Assembly: GCF_030758975.1 (NCBI RefSeq)
Contig: NZ_CP132359.1
Span: forward strand, 372,001 to 436,000
Source of the DNA: Bosea beijingensis
Lineage (GTDB): Bacteria > Pseudomonadota > Alphaproteobacteria > Rhizobiales > Beijerinckiaceae
DNA length: 64,000 bases
Reading direction: 5' to 3'
The position numbers and the translations under genes are program-made. Of this stretch, positions 53,155-62,836 are shown one piece after another; position 1 is the stretch's first letter; every line of letters starts with the position of its first letter. Below the pieces are notes generated by a model, which was not told where the DNA came from, made no database searches, and worked only from the letters and a program-made list of their open reading frames with translations.

Positions 53155-55518
53155 ATGCCCGAGCCCGACAACACCCCGCCCGACAATCCCGGACGCTGGC
53201 CGCTCGCCAGCGTCTGCGCGATCGTGTTTATCGCCTGGCTTGCCCTGTCCTGGCCCTGGCTCTCGGGCACCGTCACGATTCCCTGGGACGCCAAGGCGCA
53301 TTTCCACCCGCAGCTCCAGTTCCTCGCCGATGCCTGGCACAAGGGCCTCTCGCCCTTCTGGACGCCCTATGTCTTCTCCGGCTCGCCGCAGGTCGCCGAT
53401 CCGCAATCCCTGATCTTCTCGCCCTCCTTCGCGCTGATCGCCGCGCTGAATCCGGCTCCCGATTTCCGCTGGAGCGATGGCGCCCTGCTCGGCACGCTGC
53501 TTCTTGGAGCGCTGTCGATCGTCCTGATCTTCCGCGACCGCGGCTGGCATCCGGCCGGCGCCGTCGTCGCGGCTCTCTCCTTCGCCTTCGGCGCGGCGGC
53601 CGCCTGGCGCATCCAGCATGTCGGGCAGGTGCTGAGCCTCGGCTATTTCGCGATCACGCTCTTCCTTTTATCGCGTGCGCTGGAGCGCAGCTCTATCGCC
53701 TATGGCTTCGCAGCAGGCATCGTCTCCGGCTTCATGGTGCTGGGACGCGATCAGATCGCGCTGCTCGGCGTCTATGTCCTCGCCGGGCTGACCATCGCCG
53801 CCATCCTGATGGCGAAGAGCCCATGGCGGGCCTTCCGCGCCAGCCTGCCGCCGCTCGTCGCCGGCACGCTCGGCGCCATCCTGGTCGCAACGGTCCCGAT
53901 CCTGCTGACCGCCTTCATCGCGCAGGAATCGAACCGACCCGTCATCGATTTCGTCGAGGCCGGCAAGGGCTCGCTCCACCCGGCCGCGCTCCTGACCGGG
54001 CTATTCGCCAATCTCTATGGCGCCGCCGGACCGCTCGCCGATTTCTGGGGCGCGCCAAGCCCGGCCTGGGAAGCGCGCTTCGGCCCGCTCAGCCTCTTCC
54101 TCGCCCGCAACATGAGCCAGCTCTATCTCGGCCTGCTGCCGATGGGGCTGATCCTGACGGTCGGCCTCGTCCGCGGCGCGCTCTGGCGGCGCGAGATCGT
54201 CCCGCTGACCGTTGCGGCCATCATCGTCCTGCTCTTCGCGCTCGGCCGCTACACGCCGGCCTTCCGGGTGCTGTTCGAATTGCCCGGCATCAGCTTCTAT
54301 CGCCGCCCGGCCGATGCGCTGTTCATCCTCGGTGCCCTACTTGCCCTGCTCGGCGGCTACCTGACCCATCTCGTCATGACCGGCAGCGCCCCGAAGGCAC
54401 GCCCCTGGCACATCGCCCTCGAAGCCCTGATTTTCACGGGGGCGCTCGCTCTCGCGTTGTGGCTGGCCTGGACGGTTGGGCGCATCCCGGTCGCGACCAT
54501 GCCGCTCGTCTTCGCCGCGTTATGCGCCATGCTCTCGCTCGGCGGCCTTGTCGCGGCGCATGGGCTCGCCAAACGGAACTCGGTCCTCGCCGCGACCATG
54601 GTGCTGGCGGCGACGCTGACCATCGACCTCGCGGTCAACAATGGCCCGAGCGAATCCACGGCCCTGCCCGCGCAGACCTATGACGTGCTGCGCAAAGACA
54701 GCAACAACGAGACCATCGCCCTGCTGAAGCGCGAGACGGCCCGCACCATGGCGCCTGATCGCCGCGACCGCATCGAGCTTGCGGCCATCGACTTCCACTG
54801 GCCCAATGCCAGCCTCGTCCACGGTCTCGACAACACGCTGGGCTACAATCCGCTGCGGCTCGGCCTCTACACCAAGGCGACCGGGGCCGGAGACCATGTC
54901 GCGCTGCCCGACCAGCGCACGTTCTCGCCGCTGATGCCGGGCTATCGCTCCCTGCTCGCCGACATGCTCGGCCTGCGCTTCATCGCGACCGGAGTTCCCG
55001 TCGAGCAGATCGACAAGCGCCTGAAGCCCGGCGACCTCAGGCAGATCGCCCGGACCAAGGACGCTTTCGTCTACGAGAACCCCCGCGCCCTGCCGCGCGT
55101 GCTGCTGGTGACAGAGGCCCGAAAGGCCGATTTCGACGCCATCCTGAAATCCGGCGAATGGCCGCAAGGCTTCGACCCGCGCCGCACCGTCCTGCTCGAC
55201 CGCGACCCCCCTCCACTCCCCACCGGCCCGCTCGGACCCGATAGTGTCGCGATCCGCGACTACGGCACGACGACGGTCACCCTCTCGGCCGAGACGGCGC
55301 GCGGCGGCTATCTCGTGCTCAACGATGTCTGGCACCATTGGTGGCAGGTCGAGATCGACGGCCAGCCGGCCGAATTGCTCCGTGCCAACGTGTTGTTCCG
55401 GGCTGTCGTCGTGCCGCCCGGCAAGTCGACGGTGCGCTTCGTCTTCCGCCCGCTGCAAGGGCTCTGGCAGGATATCGCCGCGTATCTGCACAAGCCTCCG
55501 GCAACGCAGCCGGGTTAG
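53155..55518 (+). CDS. YfhO-like large membrane protein
   Basis: A 787-residue protein with about 12 hydrophobic helices in the first 500 residues and a C-terminal periplasmic domain (about 510-787). The N-terminal DAKAHFHPQLQFLADAW and SGSPQVADPQSL stretches match the YfhO/GT-C membrane-glycosyltransferase pattern. The role is probably lipid-linked sugar transfer or envelope modification. It starts 31 bp after ribA and may be co-transcribed. Confidence 0.85.
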   Translation: MPEPDNTPPDNPGRWPLASVCAIVFIAWLALSWPWLSGTVTIPWDAKAHFHPQLQFLADAWHKGLSPFWTPYVFSGSPQVADPQSLIFSPSFALIAALNPAPDFRWSDGALLGTLLLGALSIVLIFRDRGWHPAGAVVAALSFAFGAAAAWRIQHVGQVLSLGYFAITLFLLSRALERSSIAYGFAAGIVSGFMVLGRDQIALLGVYVLAGLTIAAILMAKSPWRAFRASLPPLVAGTLGAILVATVPILLTAFIAQESNRPVIDFVEAGKGSLHPAALLTGLFANLYGAAGPLADFWGAPSPAWEARFGPLSLFLARNMSQLYLGLLPMGLILTVGLVRGALWRREIVPLTVAAIIVLLFALGRYTPAFRVLFELPGISFYRRPADALFILGALLALLGGYLTHLVMTGSAPKARPWHIALEALIFTGALALALWLAWTVGRIPVATMPLVFAALCAMLSLGGLVAAHGLAKRNSVLAATMVLAATLTIDLAVNNGPSESTALPAQTYDVLRKDSNNETIALLKRETARTMAPDRRDRIELAAIDFHWPNASLVHGLDNTLGYNPLRLGLYTKATGAGDHVALPDQRTFSPLMPGYRSLLADMLGLRFIATGVPVEQIDKRLKPGDLRQIARTKDAFVYENPRALPRVLLVTEARKADFDAILKSGEWPQGFDPRRTVLLDRDPPPLPTGPLGPDSVAIRDYGTTTVTLSAETARGGYLVLNDVWHHWWQVEIDGQPAELLRANVLFRAVVVPPGKSTVRFVFRPLQGLWQDIAAYLHKPPATQPG

Positions 55519-55615
55519 CCCGCCGGCCGCGGCGGGAAGGCGAAAATCGCCTCTCCTGCCAATTTCCGCCGCGCTATCGTGGCAAACAGCCCGGCCTGAT
55601 AACCAGACTTGCGAG

Positions 55616-57154
55616 ATGACGATGACGGCGGCACCCGCTTCGACCGGCGGAGGGACGAAGGCGACCCGGCGCGAATGGCTCGGCCTGATTGCGATCGCGC
55701 TGCCCTGCATGATCTATTCGATGGATCTGACGGTGCTGAACCTCGCCGTGCCGACGCTGACGCGCGAGTTGAAGCCGAGCGCCAGCCAGCTCCTCTGGAT
55801 CATCGACATCTACGGCTTCATGGTCGCCGGCTTCCTGATGACCATGGGCACGCTGGGAGACCGCATCGGCCGCCGCCGCCTGCTGATGATCGGCGCCGCC
55901 TTCTTCGGCGTCGCCTCGACGGTCGCTGCCTTCTCGAACAGCGCGGAGATGCTGATCGCGATGCGCGCCGTGCTCGGCATCGCCGGCGCGACGCTGGCGC
56001 CCTCTACGCTCTCGCTGATCACCGTGATGTTCACCGACGAGAAGGAGCGCACCTTCGCGATCTCGATGTGGATCGCCAGCTTCTCGGCCGGCGCGATCAT
56101 CGGCCCGGTCGTCGGCGGTTTCCTGATCGAGTATTTCTGGTGGGGCTCGGTCTTCCTGATCGCCGTGCCGCCAATGCTGCTGCTCCTCGCGATCGGCCCG
56201 ATCCTGCTGCCGGAGTACCGCGCGCCGAATGCCGGGCGCATCGACGTGCTCAGCGCACTGCTCTCGCTCGCCGCCGTGCTCAGCCTGATCTATGGCGTCA
56301 AGCACTGGGCAGCCGAGGGCTTCGACTGGCTGGCCGCCGCGGCGATCCTCGTCGGCTTCGCCTTCGTCCTGATCTTCATCCGCCGTCAGAAGCGGCTCGC
56401 CGACCCGGTGGTCGACCTCGCCATGTTCCGGATTCCGGCCTTCCGGGCGGCGCTGGCGATCAACCTTGCCGGCATCCTCTTCATGTTCGGCAGCTTCATC
56501 TTCATGGCGCAGTATTTCCAGCTCGTCGCCGGTTTGACGCCACTGCAGGCCGGGCTCTGGTCGCTTCCCTCGGCGATCGCCTTCACGCTCGCCTCCTTCG
56601 TGACGCCGGCGCTGGTCGGGCGCTACAAGCCGGCGACCCTGATGGCCGGCGGGATGGCGCTTTCGGCGCTCGGCTTCGTCTGGCTCGTCTTCGCGCCGAG
56701 CCTGATCCAGATCGTCGCGGCCTCGGTCGTGTTCTCGATCGGCTTCACGCCGGTGATCACGCTGACGACCGGCATCGTCGTCGGCTCGGCTCCACCCGAG
56801 CGCACCGGCGCGGCCTCCGCCATGTCGGAAACCTCGGCCGAACTCGGCGGCGCGCTCGGCATTGCCGTGCTCGGCAGCCTGGGCGCCGCCCTCTATCGCA
56901 GCCGCATGGCGGATGTCGCCGTATCCGGCGTCAGTGCGGATGCGCTCGCCCCGGCACGCTCGACTCTCGGTGGCGCGCTGGCGCTGGCCGCGGGGCTCTC
57001 GCCCGATCATGCCGGGCCGATGCTGGCTCGCGCCAGCGAGGCCTTCATGGTCGGCTTCCGCGCGGTGGCGATCCTGTCGATCGTCGGCATGCTGTTCTGC
57101 ATCGTCATCACGCTGACGACCCTGCGCGACGCCCGCACGGGCGACGCGCACTGA
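55616..57154 (+). CDS. 14-helix MFS transporter (DHA2 family)
   Basis: A 512-residue drug:proton antiporter type protein with 14 predicted helices. The family motif GTLGDRIGRRRLL is in the second loop, and the motif C antiporter glycines GPVVGG are present. The start is ATG 55616, with a second ATG two codons later. It resembles SmvA/QacA-type exporters. It ends 8 bp from the convergent HAD gene. Confidence 0.93.
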   Translation: MTMTAAPASTGGGTKATRREWLGLIAIALPCMIYSMDLTVLNLAVPTLTRELKPSASQLLWIIDIYGFMVAGFLMTMGTLGDRIGRRRLLMIGAAFFGVASTVAAFSNSAEMLIAMRAVLGIAGATLAPSTLSLITVMFTDEKERTFAISMWIASFSAGAIIGPVVGGFLIEYFWWGSVFLIAVPPMLLLLAIGPILLPEYRAPNAGRIDVLSALLSLAAVLSLIYGVKHWAAEGFDWLAAAAILVGFAFVLIFIRRQKRLADPVVDLAMFRIPAFRAALAINLAGILFMFGSFIFMAQYFQLVAGLTPLQAGLWSLPSAIAFTLASFVTPALVGRYKPATLMAGGMALSALGFVWLVFAPSLIQIVAASVVFSIGFTPVITLTTGIVVGSAPPERTGAASAMSETSAELGGALGIAVLGSLGAALYRSRMADVAVSGVSADALAPARSTLGGALALAAGLSPDHAGPMLARASEAFMVGFRAVAILSIVGMLFCIVITLTTLRDARTGDAH

Positions 57155-57162
57155 ACGCAGCC

Positions 57163-58023
57163 TCAGGCCAGCGCACCCATCGCCGCAATCGGCTGGACGG
57201 GCAGTCCGTCCAGCACCTTGGCCAGGCCGGGCGCGTCGACCTCCCCGCCGCGCATGGTCTCGTCGCGATGGATGCCGCCGGCAATGAACAGGCTGTCGAA
57301 ACCCATCAGGCGCGCCCCGGCGAGGTCGGTGCGAACCGCGTCGCCGATCACCAGCACCTTGCCGGGCTCGACCGATCGGCCGCCACGGGCATCGGCCGCC
57401 GCCGCCAGCGCGAGGTCATAGGCCGGGCGATACGGCTTGCCGGCCCAGGCGACGGAGCCGCCGAGCTCCTCGTAGATCGTCGCGAGCGCACCGGCGCAAG
57501 GCAGCAGGTCCTCGCCGACATGCACGACGAGATCGGGATTGCCGCAGATAAGGGGCAGACCGCGCCGGGCGAAGCGCTCCAATAGCGGCCGGTACTGCTC
57601 CGGCGTCTCGGTGCGGTAGTCGTTGAGCTCGGTCGCAACGACGATATCGGCCTTGTCCTCGTCGACGAGCGCGACATCCAGTCCGTCGAACACGGCTCGG
57701 TCGCTCTGCCAGCCGATATGGTAGGCGCGCTTGTGATGGCTCTGCGCGATCAGCGCTCGCGTGACGTCGCCGGAAGTGACGAGCCGATCCCAGGCCTCGC
57801 GCGGCACGCGCTTGGCGTCGAGCAGTCCTGCGACCTGCTGCGACGGCCCCGGCGCGTTCGAGAGCAGCACCACCGTGCCGCCGCGCTCGCGATAGGCGAT
57901 CAGCGCGTCGCAGGCCGGCTCCAGCGCCCAGAGCCCGTCATGCACCACGCCCCAGACATCGCTGATCAGCACATCGTAGCGGGCGAGGAGATCGCCCGCC
58001 CGCTTCAGAATCGGAACGCTCAT
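57163..58023 (-). CDS. HAD-superfamily hydrolase (TIGR01459 type)
   Basis: A 286-residue HAD IIA hydrolase. Motif I is ISDVWGVVHDG, motif II TVVLLSNAPGPS, and the C-terminal GKPYRPAYDLA with VIGDAVRTDLAGA gives motifs III and IV. It is probably a phosphatase. The start ATG shares one base with the upstream kinase stop (TGATG), so the two are coupled. Confidence 0.9.
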   Translation of the reverse strand: MSVPILKRAGDLLARYDVLISDVWGVVHDGLWALEPACDALIAYRERGGTVVLLSNAPGPSQQVAGLLDAKRVPREAWDRLVTSGDVTRALIAQSHHKRAYHIGWQSDRAVFDGLDVALVDEDKADIVVATELNDYRTETPEQYRPLLERFARRGLPLICGNPDLVVHVGEDLLPCAGALATIYEELGGSVAWAGKPYRPAYDLALAAAADARGGRSVEPGKVLVIGDAVRTDLAGARLMGFDSLFIAGGIHRDETMRGGEVDAPGLAKVLDGLPVQPIAAMGALA

Positions 58024-58961
58024 CAGGACCGCGCCTCCGCAGCGATGCGGGCCTCGACATCGACGCGACGCGGCAGCGGCGCCACCGCACCATACCCCAG
58101 CGTCGAAAGCGCCGCCGCGACATTGGCGTAGGCACCGGCGGCGAAGGCATCGCCCGTGCGCAGGTATTCGGCAAGGAAGGCGCCGTCATAGCAATCGCCC
58201 GCGCCGGTCGCGTCGATCGCATCGACCTTGATCGGTCGGAAGCGCTCGCGCCGAACCGGTGTCGCCACCAGCGAGCCCTCGTGGCCGAGCGTCAACGCCA
58301 CGACCCGCGCGCCAAGCCCGAGATAGAAATCGACGATGGCATCGGGGTTGTTGAGCCCCGTGAGCTGCGTCGCATCATCGAGACCGGGCAGGATGATGTC
58401 GGCCATGGCGCAGGCGGCATGGATGATCGCCCTGGCGCGGGTCAGCGGCCAGAGTTTAAGGCGCAGGTTGGTGTCGTAGGCAGTGAGCACGCCGGCCTTG
58501 CGCGCGGTGTCGAACGCGTCGAACACGGCGTCGCAGGCGCTGGCTGAGATCGCCTGGCTGATGCCGGAAGCCTGGATGATCCGGGCGGAGCGGATCAGGT
58601 CGCGCGGCAGGTCGCGCGGGCCGTAGAGGCTCGCGGCCGAGCCGGCGCGCAGATAGGAGAAGACATGGCCGGACGGGCCGTGATCGACGAAATAGAGGCC
58701 GGTCGGCGCGCTCGGATGGGTCGCGACATGGCTGTCGTCGACGCCTTCGCGCTTCCACAGGCCGCGGATCGAATGACCGGCGCTGTCATCGCCCAGCGCG
58801 CCGAGATAGCCGACCGACATGCCCTGGCGCGCCGCCGCGACCGCGCAGTTCGAGGTATCGCCGCCATGCCCGAACAGGAAGGCGCCGCTCTCGGCGCGGG
58901 TCGCATTGAACTCGCCGAGCGGTTCGCCGAGGCAGAGAAGATCGAAGCGGCTGTCGGTCAC
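58023..58961 (-). CDS. PfkB-family sugar kinase (KdgK-like)
   Basis: A 312-residue ribokinase-family enzyme. The N-terminal LCLGEPLGEFNA and GGDTSNCAVAAAR and the C-terminal anion hole DATGAGDCYDG with catalytic Asp256 are present. It resembles 2-keto-3-deoxygluconate kinases. The start is GTG 58961, with a weak ribosome site. It is coupled to the HAD hydrolase. Confidence 0.9.
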   Translation of the reverse strand: MTDSRFDLLCLGEPLGEFNATRAESGAFLFGHGGDTSNCAVAAARQGMSVGYLGALGDDSAGHSIRGLWKREGVDDSHVATHPSAPTGLYFVDHGPSGHVFSYLRAGSAASLYGPRDLPRDLIRSARIIQASGISQAISASACDAVFDAFDTARKAGVLTAYDTNLRLKLWPLTRARAIIHAACAMADIILPGLDDATQLTGLNNPDAIVDFYLGLGARVVALTLGHEGSLVATPVRRERFRPIKVDAIDATGAGDCYDGAFLAEYLRTGDAFAAGAYANVAAALSTLGYGAVAPLPRRVDVEARIAAEARS

Positions 58962-59010
58962 GTTTCAAACCATTCAGATGGCGAGGGAATGCCGGGGAAC
59001 ACAGCCTTCC

Positions 59011-59075
59011 TAGAGCATCGAATGGCAAAGTGAAATCCGGTGTCGGCGAAGAATCCGGCACCCGGAGACTGTAGC
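59011..59075. repeat. Third degenerate copy of the GAGCATCG palindrome
   Basis: TAGAGCATCGAATGGCAAAG starts at 59011; a weak stem TCCGGTGTCGG..CCGGCACCCGGA follows at about 59036-59067. The core resembles the elements at 250 and 33961, but the pairing is poor. Confidence 0.4.
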
Positions 59076-59087
59076 GGGGGACTGCGC

Positions 59088-60338
59088 TTACTCCGCCGCT
59101 TCCCGCTTCGGAGCGGCATTCATCAGCCGGTCCGCCAGCTTGACGATTTCCTGACGCAGAGCTGCGTCATTGGCTCCCGCGCCTCCAGGTCCGCCCCGGC
59201 GCAATGCCGATATCTCGTCCATCAGGTGAGTTCGGTCGGCCCTCGCCTGGGTCAGAGCGCCTTGCAGCGTCTGGAGTTCGGCCCGCAGCATCTCGATCTG
59301 GCTTTCGCGTTCGTTCTGAGCGTCCTGCAAGGTCACGACCTCCTCCCGATTCCGCTGCTTGGCCGCCTCGTGCTCGCCCTTCGCAGCGGTCAGCGCCAGG
59401 TCAAGTGCAGCCCGCATGTCCCTGGTCGCAGCATGGTCGGCCTGTTCCTGCCGAAGCTGCGTGTCGAGCTGGTGGGCTGCCACGCCCGCCGTGCTGGCCC
59501 GGGCATCGGCAGCGGCCAATCCGGCCTCGGCCTGCGCCGCGCGCGCGTCGAAGGCATCGGCCCGCACCCTCTCGCCGTCGCGCTCGCCGGTCATGGCGCG
59601 CAGCGCCGCCTCGCTCTGAGCAAGGCGTTTCTCGGTCAGGGCGAGCTTGTCCGCAAGCTCGTCGCCCTTGCCTTGCAGCACCATGATCCGCGTCCCGTCC
59701 TCGACCTGCGCGACGCGCAGCTTCTCGGCCTGACTCCGGCTTTCGCCTAATTCCCGCTCGCGTTCCGCCAGCATCGTCTCGATGCGCCCGACGGTCTCGC
59801 GCTCCCAGTCCAATTCGCCGCTGCGCGCCACCAGATCGGCGCCGGTGCCGGTCAGCGCCGCGCGCGTCTCTTCGAGATTGCGTTCGAGGCTCGCGAGGTC
59901 GGCGACGCGCTTCTCCAGCGTCGCGGCCGTTTCGCCATGGCCGGCCCGCTCGCTCGCCAGCGCTCCTTGCGTATCGGCAAGCTCGCCGCGCGTTTGCTCG
60001 AGGTCGGCTTCCAGCCCGCCGATCCGGGCATCGCGTTCGCCAAGCTCGCGCTCGAGCCGGCCGATCGCCATGTCGCGCCGGCCGAGTTCCTGCATCGCGC
60101 CGGCCTTGGCGGCGAAGCCGCGCTCGGCATCCTGCTCGGCCGAGCGCATGCGCAAGGCCAGCTCGGCGCGTAAGTGGTCGCGGTCGGCGGCGATTTCGGC
60201 GAGAGACAGCGGAAACGCCGCCTCGGCCCGCTTGCGGGCCAGCCTGTCGGCCCGCCGCGCCAGCGCCGGCACGGCCGCCAGCGCCAAGAGGGCGGCGCAG
60301 AGGAAGCCGAGCGCAAACAGCATGGCGGCTTCGATCAA
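59088..60338 (-). CDS. Membrane-anchored coiled-coil protein
   Basis: A 416-residue protein. One N-terminal helix (about 6-26) is followed by a charged segment and almost 300 residues of heptad-rich coiled coil, with many Glu, Ala, Arg and Leu. A Gly-rich break (RRGGPGGAGAND) and a short C-terminal helix end it. The TTG start at 60338 is preceded by GGGAGA; an ATG at 60323 is the alternative. It could organise the envelope or cell division, but nothing specific is recognised. Confidence 0.75.
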   Translation of the reverse strand: MIEAAMLFALGFLCAALLALAAVPALARRADRLARKRAEAAFPLSLAEIAADRDHLRAELALRMRSAEQDAERGFAAKAGAMQELGRRDMAIGRLERELGERDARIGGLEADLEQTRGELADTQGALASERAGHGETAATLEKRVADLASLERNLEETRAALTGTGADLVARSGELDWERETVGRIETMLAERERELGESRSQAEKLRVAQVEDGTRIMVLQGKGDELADKLALTEKRLAQSEAALRAMTGERDGERVRADAFDARAAQAEAGLAAADARASTAGVAAHQLDTQLRQEQADHAATRDMRAALDLALTAAKGEHEAAKQRNREEVVTLQDAQNERESQIEMLRAELQTLQGALTQARADRTHLMDEISALRRGGPGGAGANDAALRQEIVKLADRLMNAAPKREAAE

Positions 60339-60445
60339 GTCTCAGGTCTCCCGGCTGCAAGCTGAGATCGAATCTGCCATGGCGGCGGCGCCATGGCCAG
60401 AGACCATCGCCCGAACGTGACGGCGACGGCCCCTTCAGTCTCGGC

Positions 60446-61033
60446 CTAGAACGGATTCCAGGTCGCCTGCGACGTGAACTTGAGATAGCCGAGATTGACG
60501 CCGAGACGCCAGCCGACGCCGGTGCGGATCGGCACCACCATGATGCCGCCCGCCGTCAGCGCGGTGAAGCCGAAGCCGCCGATGAAATAGGCCGAGCCGT
60601 CGATGCCGGCGAAGCGCTGGTAGAGCGCATCGACCACCGGCAGGTTGTAGACCAGCATCATCGTGCGCGCGCCTTCGCCGCCGAAATCGAAGCCGATCGA
60701 GGGGCCTTGCCAGAACACGCGGCGGTCACCGGCATTGCGCGTATAGAGCTGGCCCTCGCCATAGCGCAGGCCGCCGACGAAGGCGCCGGAGGCTTCCTGG
60801 CCGAGGACATAGCCGTTCGGCTCGCCCCAGCGGCGCACCGCCTCCTCGATCGTCAGCGCGAGACCGCGCGAGACGTTGCCGAAGAACTTGTGGCCGGAGC
60901 CGACGAGTTCGTTCTGGCTGAACGACTGCTGCTCCTGGTATTTCTGGGCGAGCGCCGGAAGCGGCATCCCGCTCAGGCTCGCGCCGGCCACGGCGAGACC
61001 GCCCGTTATCAGGTTGCGGCGGGTCTGGGTCAT
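60446..61033 (-). CDS. eipA: EipA-family envelope integrity protein (DUF1134)
   Basis: A 195-residue exported protein. The start is the ATG at 61033, because GGAG lies 9 nt upstream; an ATG at 61042 adds three residues. The N-terminus (TRRNLITGGLAV) carries a twin-arginine-like signal. The mature part has the DUF1134 pattern, including GQEASGAFVGGLRYGEG and GFDFGGEGARTM. In Brucella EipA is a periplasmic protein needed for envelope integrity. Confidence 0.9.
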   Translation of the reverse strand: MTQTRRNLITGGLAVAGASLSGMPLPALAQKYQEQQSFSQNELVGSGHKFFGNVSRGLALTIEEAVRRWGEPNGYVLGQEASGAFVGGLRYGEGQLYTRNAGDRRVFWQGPSIGFDFGGEGARTMMLVYNLPVVDALYQRFAGIDGSAYFIGGFGFTALTAGGIMVVPIRTGVGWRLGVNLGYLKFTSQATWNPF

Positions 61034-61327
61034 CAGCGACATCTCCAGGCAGGGCGCCAGACAAGGCAGAGCGCCGGGGCGGTTCGATCGTCCGTCCGCT
61101 CGGCACCGGCGGGGGCTGCGCGGCAGCCGGCCCGGGATGGATGCGGTACGGGCCGGGGGGCGGGCCGATCCTGGGCCATCCGCCGCCCGGCCGAACGTCG
61201 AAGCGTGACGTTCGGCGAATGCGAATCAATTCGGTAACGAATTTGATACGCTGCAAATCTATCCAAGGCGTGAAGATTCCGGAGAGCCGCTGAGCCCGGG
61301 ATGGGACTTGTCCGAGGATTTGATGCG

Positions 61328-61864
61328 ATGAAGGCCGCAACAAGGCAGCGCTGGGGCTTGCTCGCCGCCGGCGCCGTCGCGCTCTCCCTGATCGGGCGGC
61401 CAGGCTTCGCGAGCACCCCGTCCGCCGCGCCGACGCCCGTACCCTTCGCTGCCCTGTTTGAGATGCCCTCGCTCGGCGAGATGATGCAGCGGGACCTGCG
61501 CACCGGCCTCGCCATCAACGGCTTCGACCCGGTCTCCTATCGGCTCGGCACCAAGCCCATGGCGGGACGCGCCGAATACGAACTCATCCAGGATCGCTTC
61601 GTCTGGCGCTTCGCCTCGCAGGCCAATCTCGAAGCCTTCCGCGACGCGCCGGATATCTACATGCCCGCTTTCGGCGGCTTCGATCCGACCGGCGTCGCCA
61701 ATGGCCTCGCCGTCGAGAGCGACCCGAGCCAGTTCGCGGTGATCGGGTCGCGCCTCTTCCTGTTCCGCTCCGCCGGAAACCGCCAGCGCTTCCTGCGGGA
61801 AGCCGGATTGCTGGCCCAGGCCGAAAGCCGCTGGAACGCGGTGCTGCGCCTCGTCGCCCGCTAG
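61328..61864 (+). CDS. Exported YHS-like domain protein
   Basis: A 178-residue protein starting at ATG 61328 after GAGG. An N-terminal signal or anchor (about 9-29) precedes a domain with LAINGFDPVSYRLGTKPMAGRAEYE-type pattern and FVWRFASQANLEAFRDAPDIY, which fits YHS domains. The metal-binding Cys usual in the YHS core near GGYC is absent (GGFDPTG). Its role is unknown. Confidence 0.78.
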   Translation: MKAATRQRWGLLAAGAVALSLIGRPGFASTPSAAPTPVPFAALFEMPSLGEMMQRDLRTGLAINGFDPVSYRLGTKPMAGRAEYELIQDRFVWRFASQANLEAFRDAPDIYMPAFGGFDPTGVANGLAVESDPSQFAVIGSRLFLFRSAGNRQRFLREAGLLAQAESRWNAVLRLVAR

Positions 61865-61877
61865 GCAGGCGGCTGCT

Positions 61878-62711
61878 TCAGCCGCCGCAATCCCCGGCGA
61901 TGGCCTGTCGCGCCAGCTTTTCGCTCGATGCCGCAACGAAGGGCGGATTGCGGAACTGGCGCTCGCTGCGCCCGTAATCGGGCAGCGTACCGTCTAGCGT
62001 CAGCACGATCCCGCCCGCGGCCGAGAGGATCGCGTCGCCGGCCGCGATGTCCCATTCCATCGTCTGGCCGCAGCGGACATGGATGTCGGCCTCGCCCGAG
62101 GCGATCATTCCGAACTTCACCGCCGACGAGACCGGAATACCCTTGCTGCAGCACATCGCCGCCGCGATGCCGTCGCTGCGGCCGTCGCCATGGAAGCGGC
62201 TGACCAGTGCGACCGGCCCTTCGCCCGGCACGGCCCTGACACTTGTCGGTCGCGCTTCGCCCAGAAGGCCCCCATCCGGGGCGAAGTCCTGCTCATAGGC
62301 ATGCGCACCGGAGAACCAGAGCCGCCCCATCGCCGGGGCTGCGATAGCGCCTGCGATCGGCCTGCCGTCGCGGACGACCGCAATCGCCACGCAATAACTG
62401 TCGCCGCCCGCGAGGAACTCGCGCGTGCCGTCGAGCGGATCGAGCAGGATGAAGATGGCGTCCGGCGCCGTATTCTGCGCCGTCTCCTCGCTGACGATCG
62501 GAAAGCCGGGCAACAGGCGCGTCAGCGCCTCCTTGGCGGCGTGGTCGGCCGCAAGATCGGCGGAGCAGACCGGCGAGCCGTCGCTCTTGAGCGTCACGTC
62601 GCGTGCCGCCCGCTTCGCCAGCAGAACGGCGGCACTCACAGCCGCAGCTTCCGCGAGCTTGCGCCCCAGCCCGTCGCGGTCGCGCAGGCGGGGATCGTCA
62701 TGGCCGATCAT
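61878..62711 (-). CDS. cysQ: 3'(2'),5'-bisphosphate nucleotidase CysQ
   Basis: A 277-residue inositol-monophosphatase-fold enzyme. The metal site has LLDPLDGTREF and the second motif WDIAAGDAIL; GSPVCSADLAAD gives the N-terminal Asp. It removes the 3'-phosphate from PAP left by sulfate activation. A related inositol phosphatase is the alternative. It ends 14 bp from the YHS-like gene end. Confidence 0.92.
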   Translation of the reverse strand: MIGHDDPRLRDRDGLGRKLAEAAAVSAAVLLAKRAARDVTLKSDGSPVCSADLAADHAAKEALTRLLPGFPIVSEETAQNTAPDAIFILLDPLDGTREFLAGGDSYCVAIAVVRDGRPIAGAIAAPAMGRLWFSGAHAYEQDFAPDGGLLGEARPTSVRAVPGEGPVALVSRFHGDGRSDGIAAAMCCSKGIPVSSAVKFGMIASGEADIHVRCGQTMEWDIAAGDAILSAAGGIVLTLDGTLPDYGRSERQFRNPPFVAASSEKLARQAIAGDCGG

Positions 62712-62836
62712 CGCGGCCCATCCTTCCCGTAATCGTCCCCGATATGGCGATTAACCACATGAAAACCAAGATAGCAGCATATCAAGCGATAACGGCGCCC
62801 CAATCCGGCGCGTCCCCGTTTCAGGACCTCGCCCCC

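Noticed and set aside
55574..57151. 525-residue minus-strand frame opposite the MFS transporter
   Set aside because: Composed largely of Arg, Glu, Asp and His, the antisense signature of a hydrophobic transporter gene.
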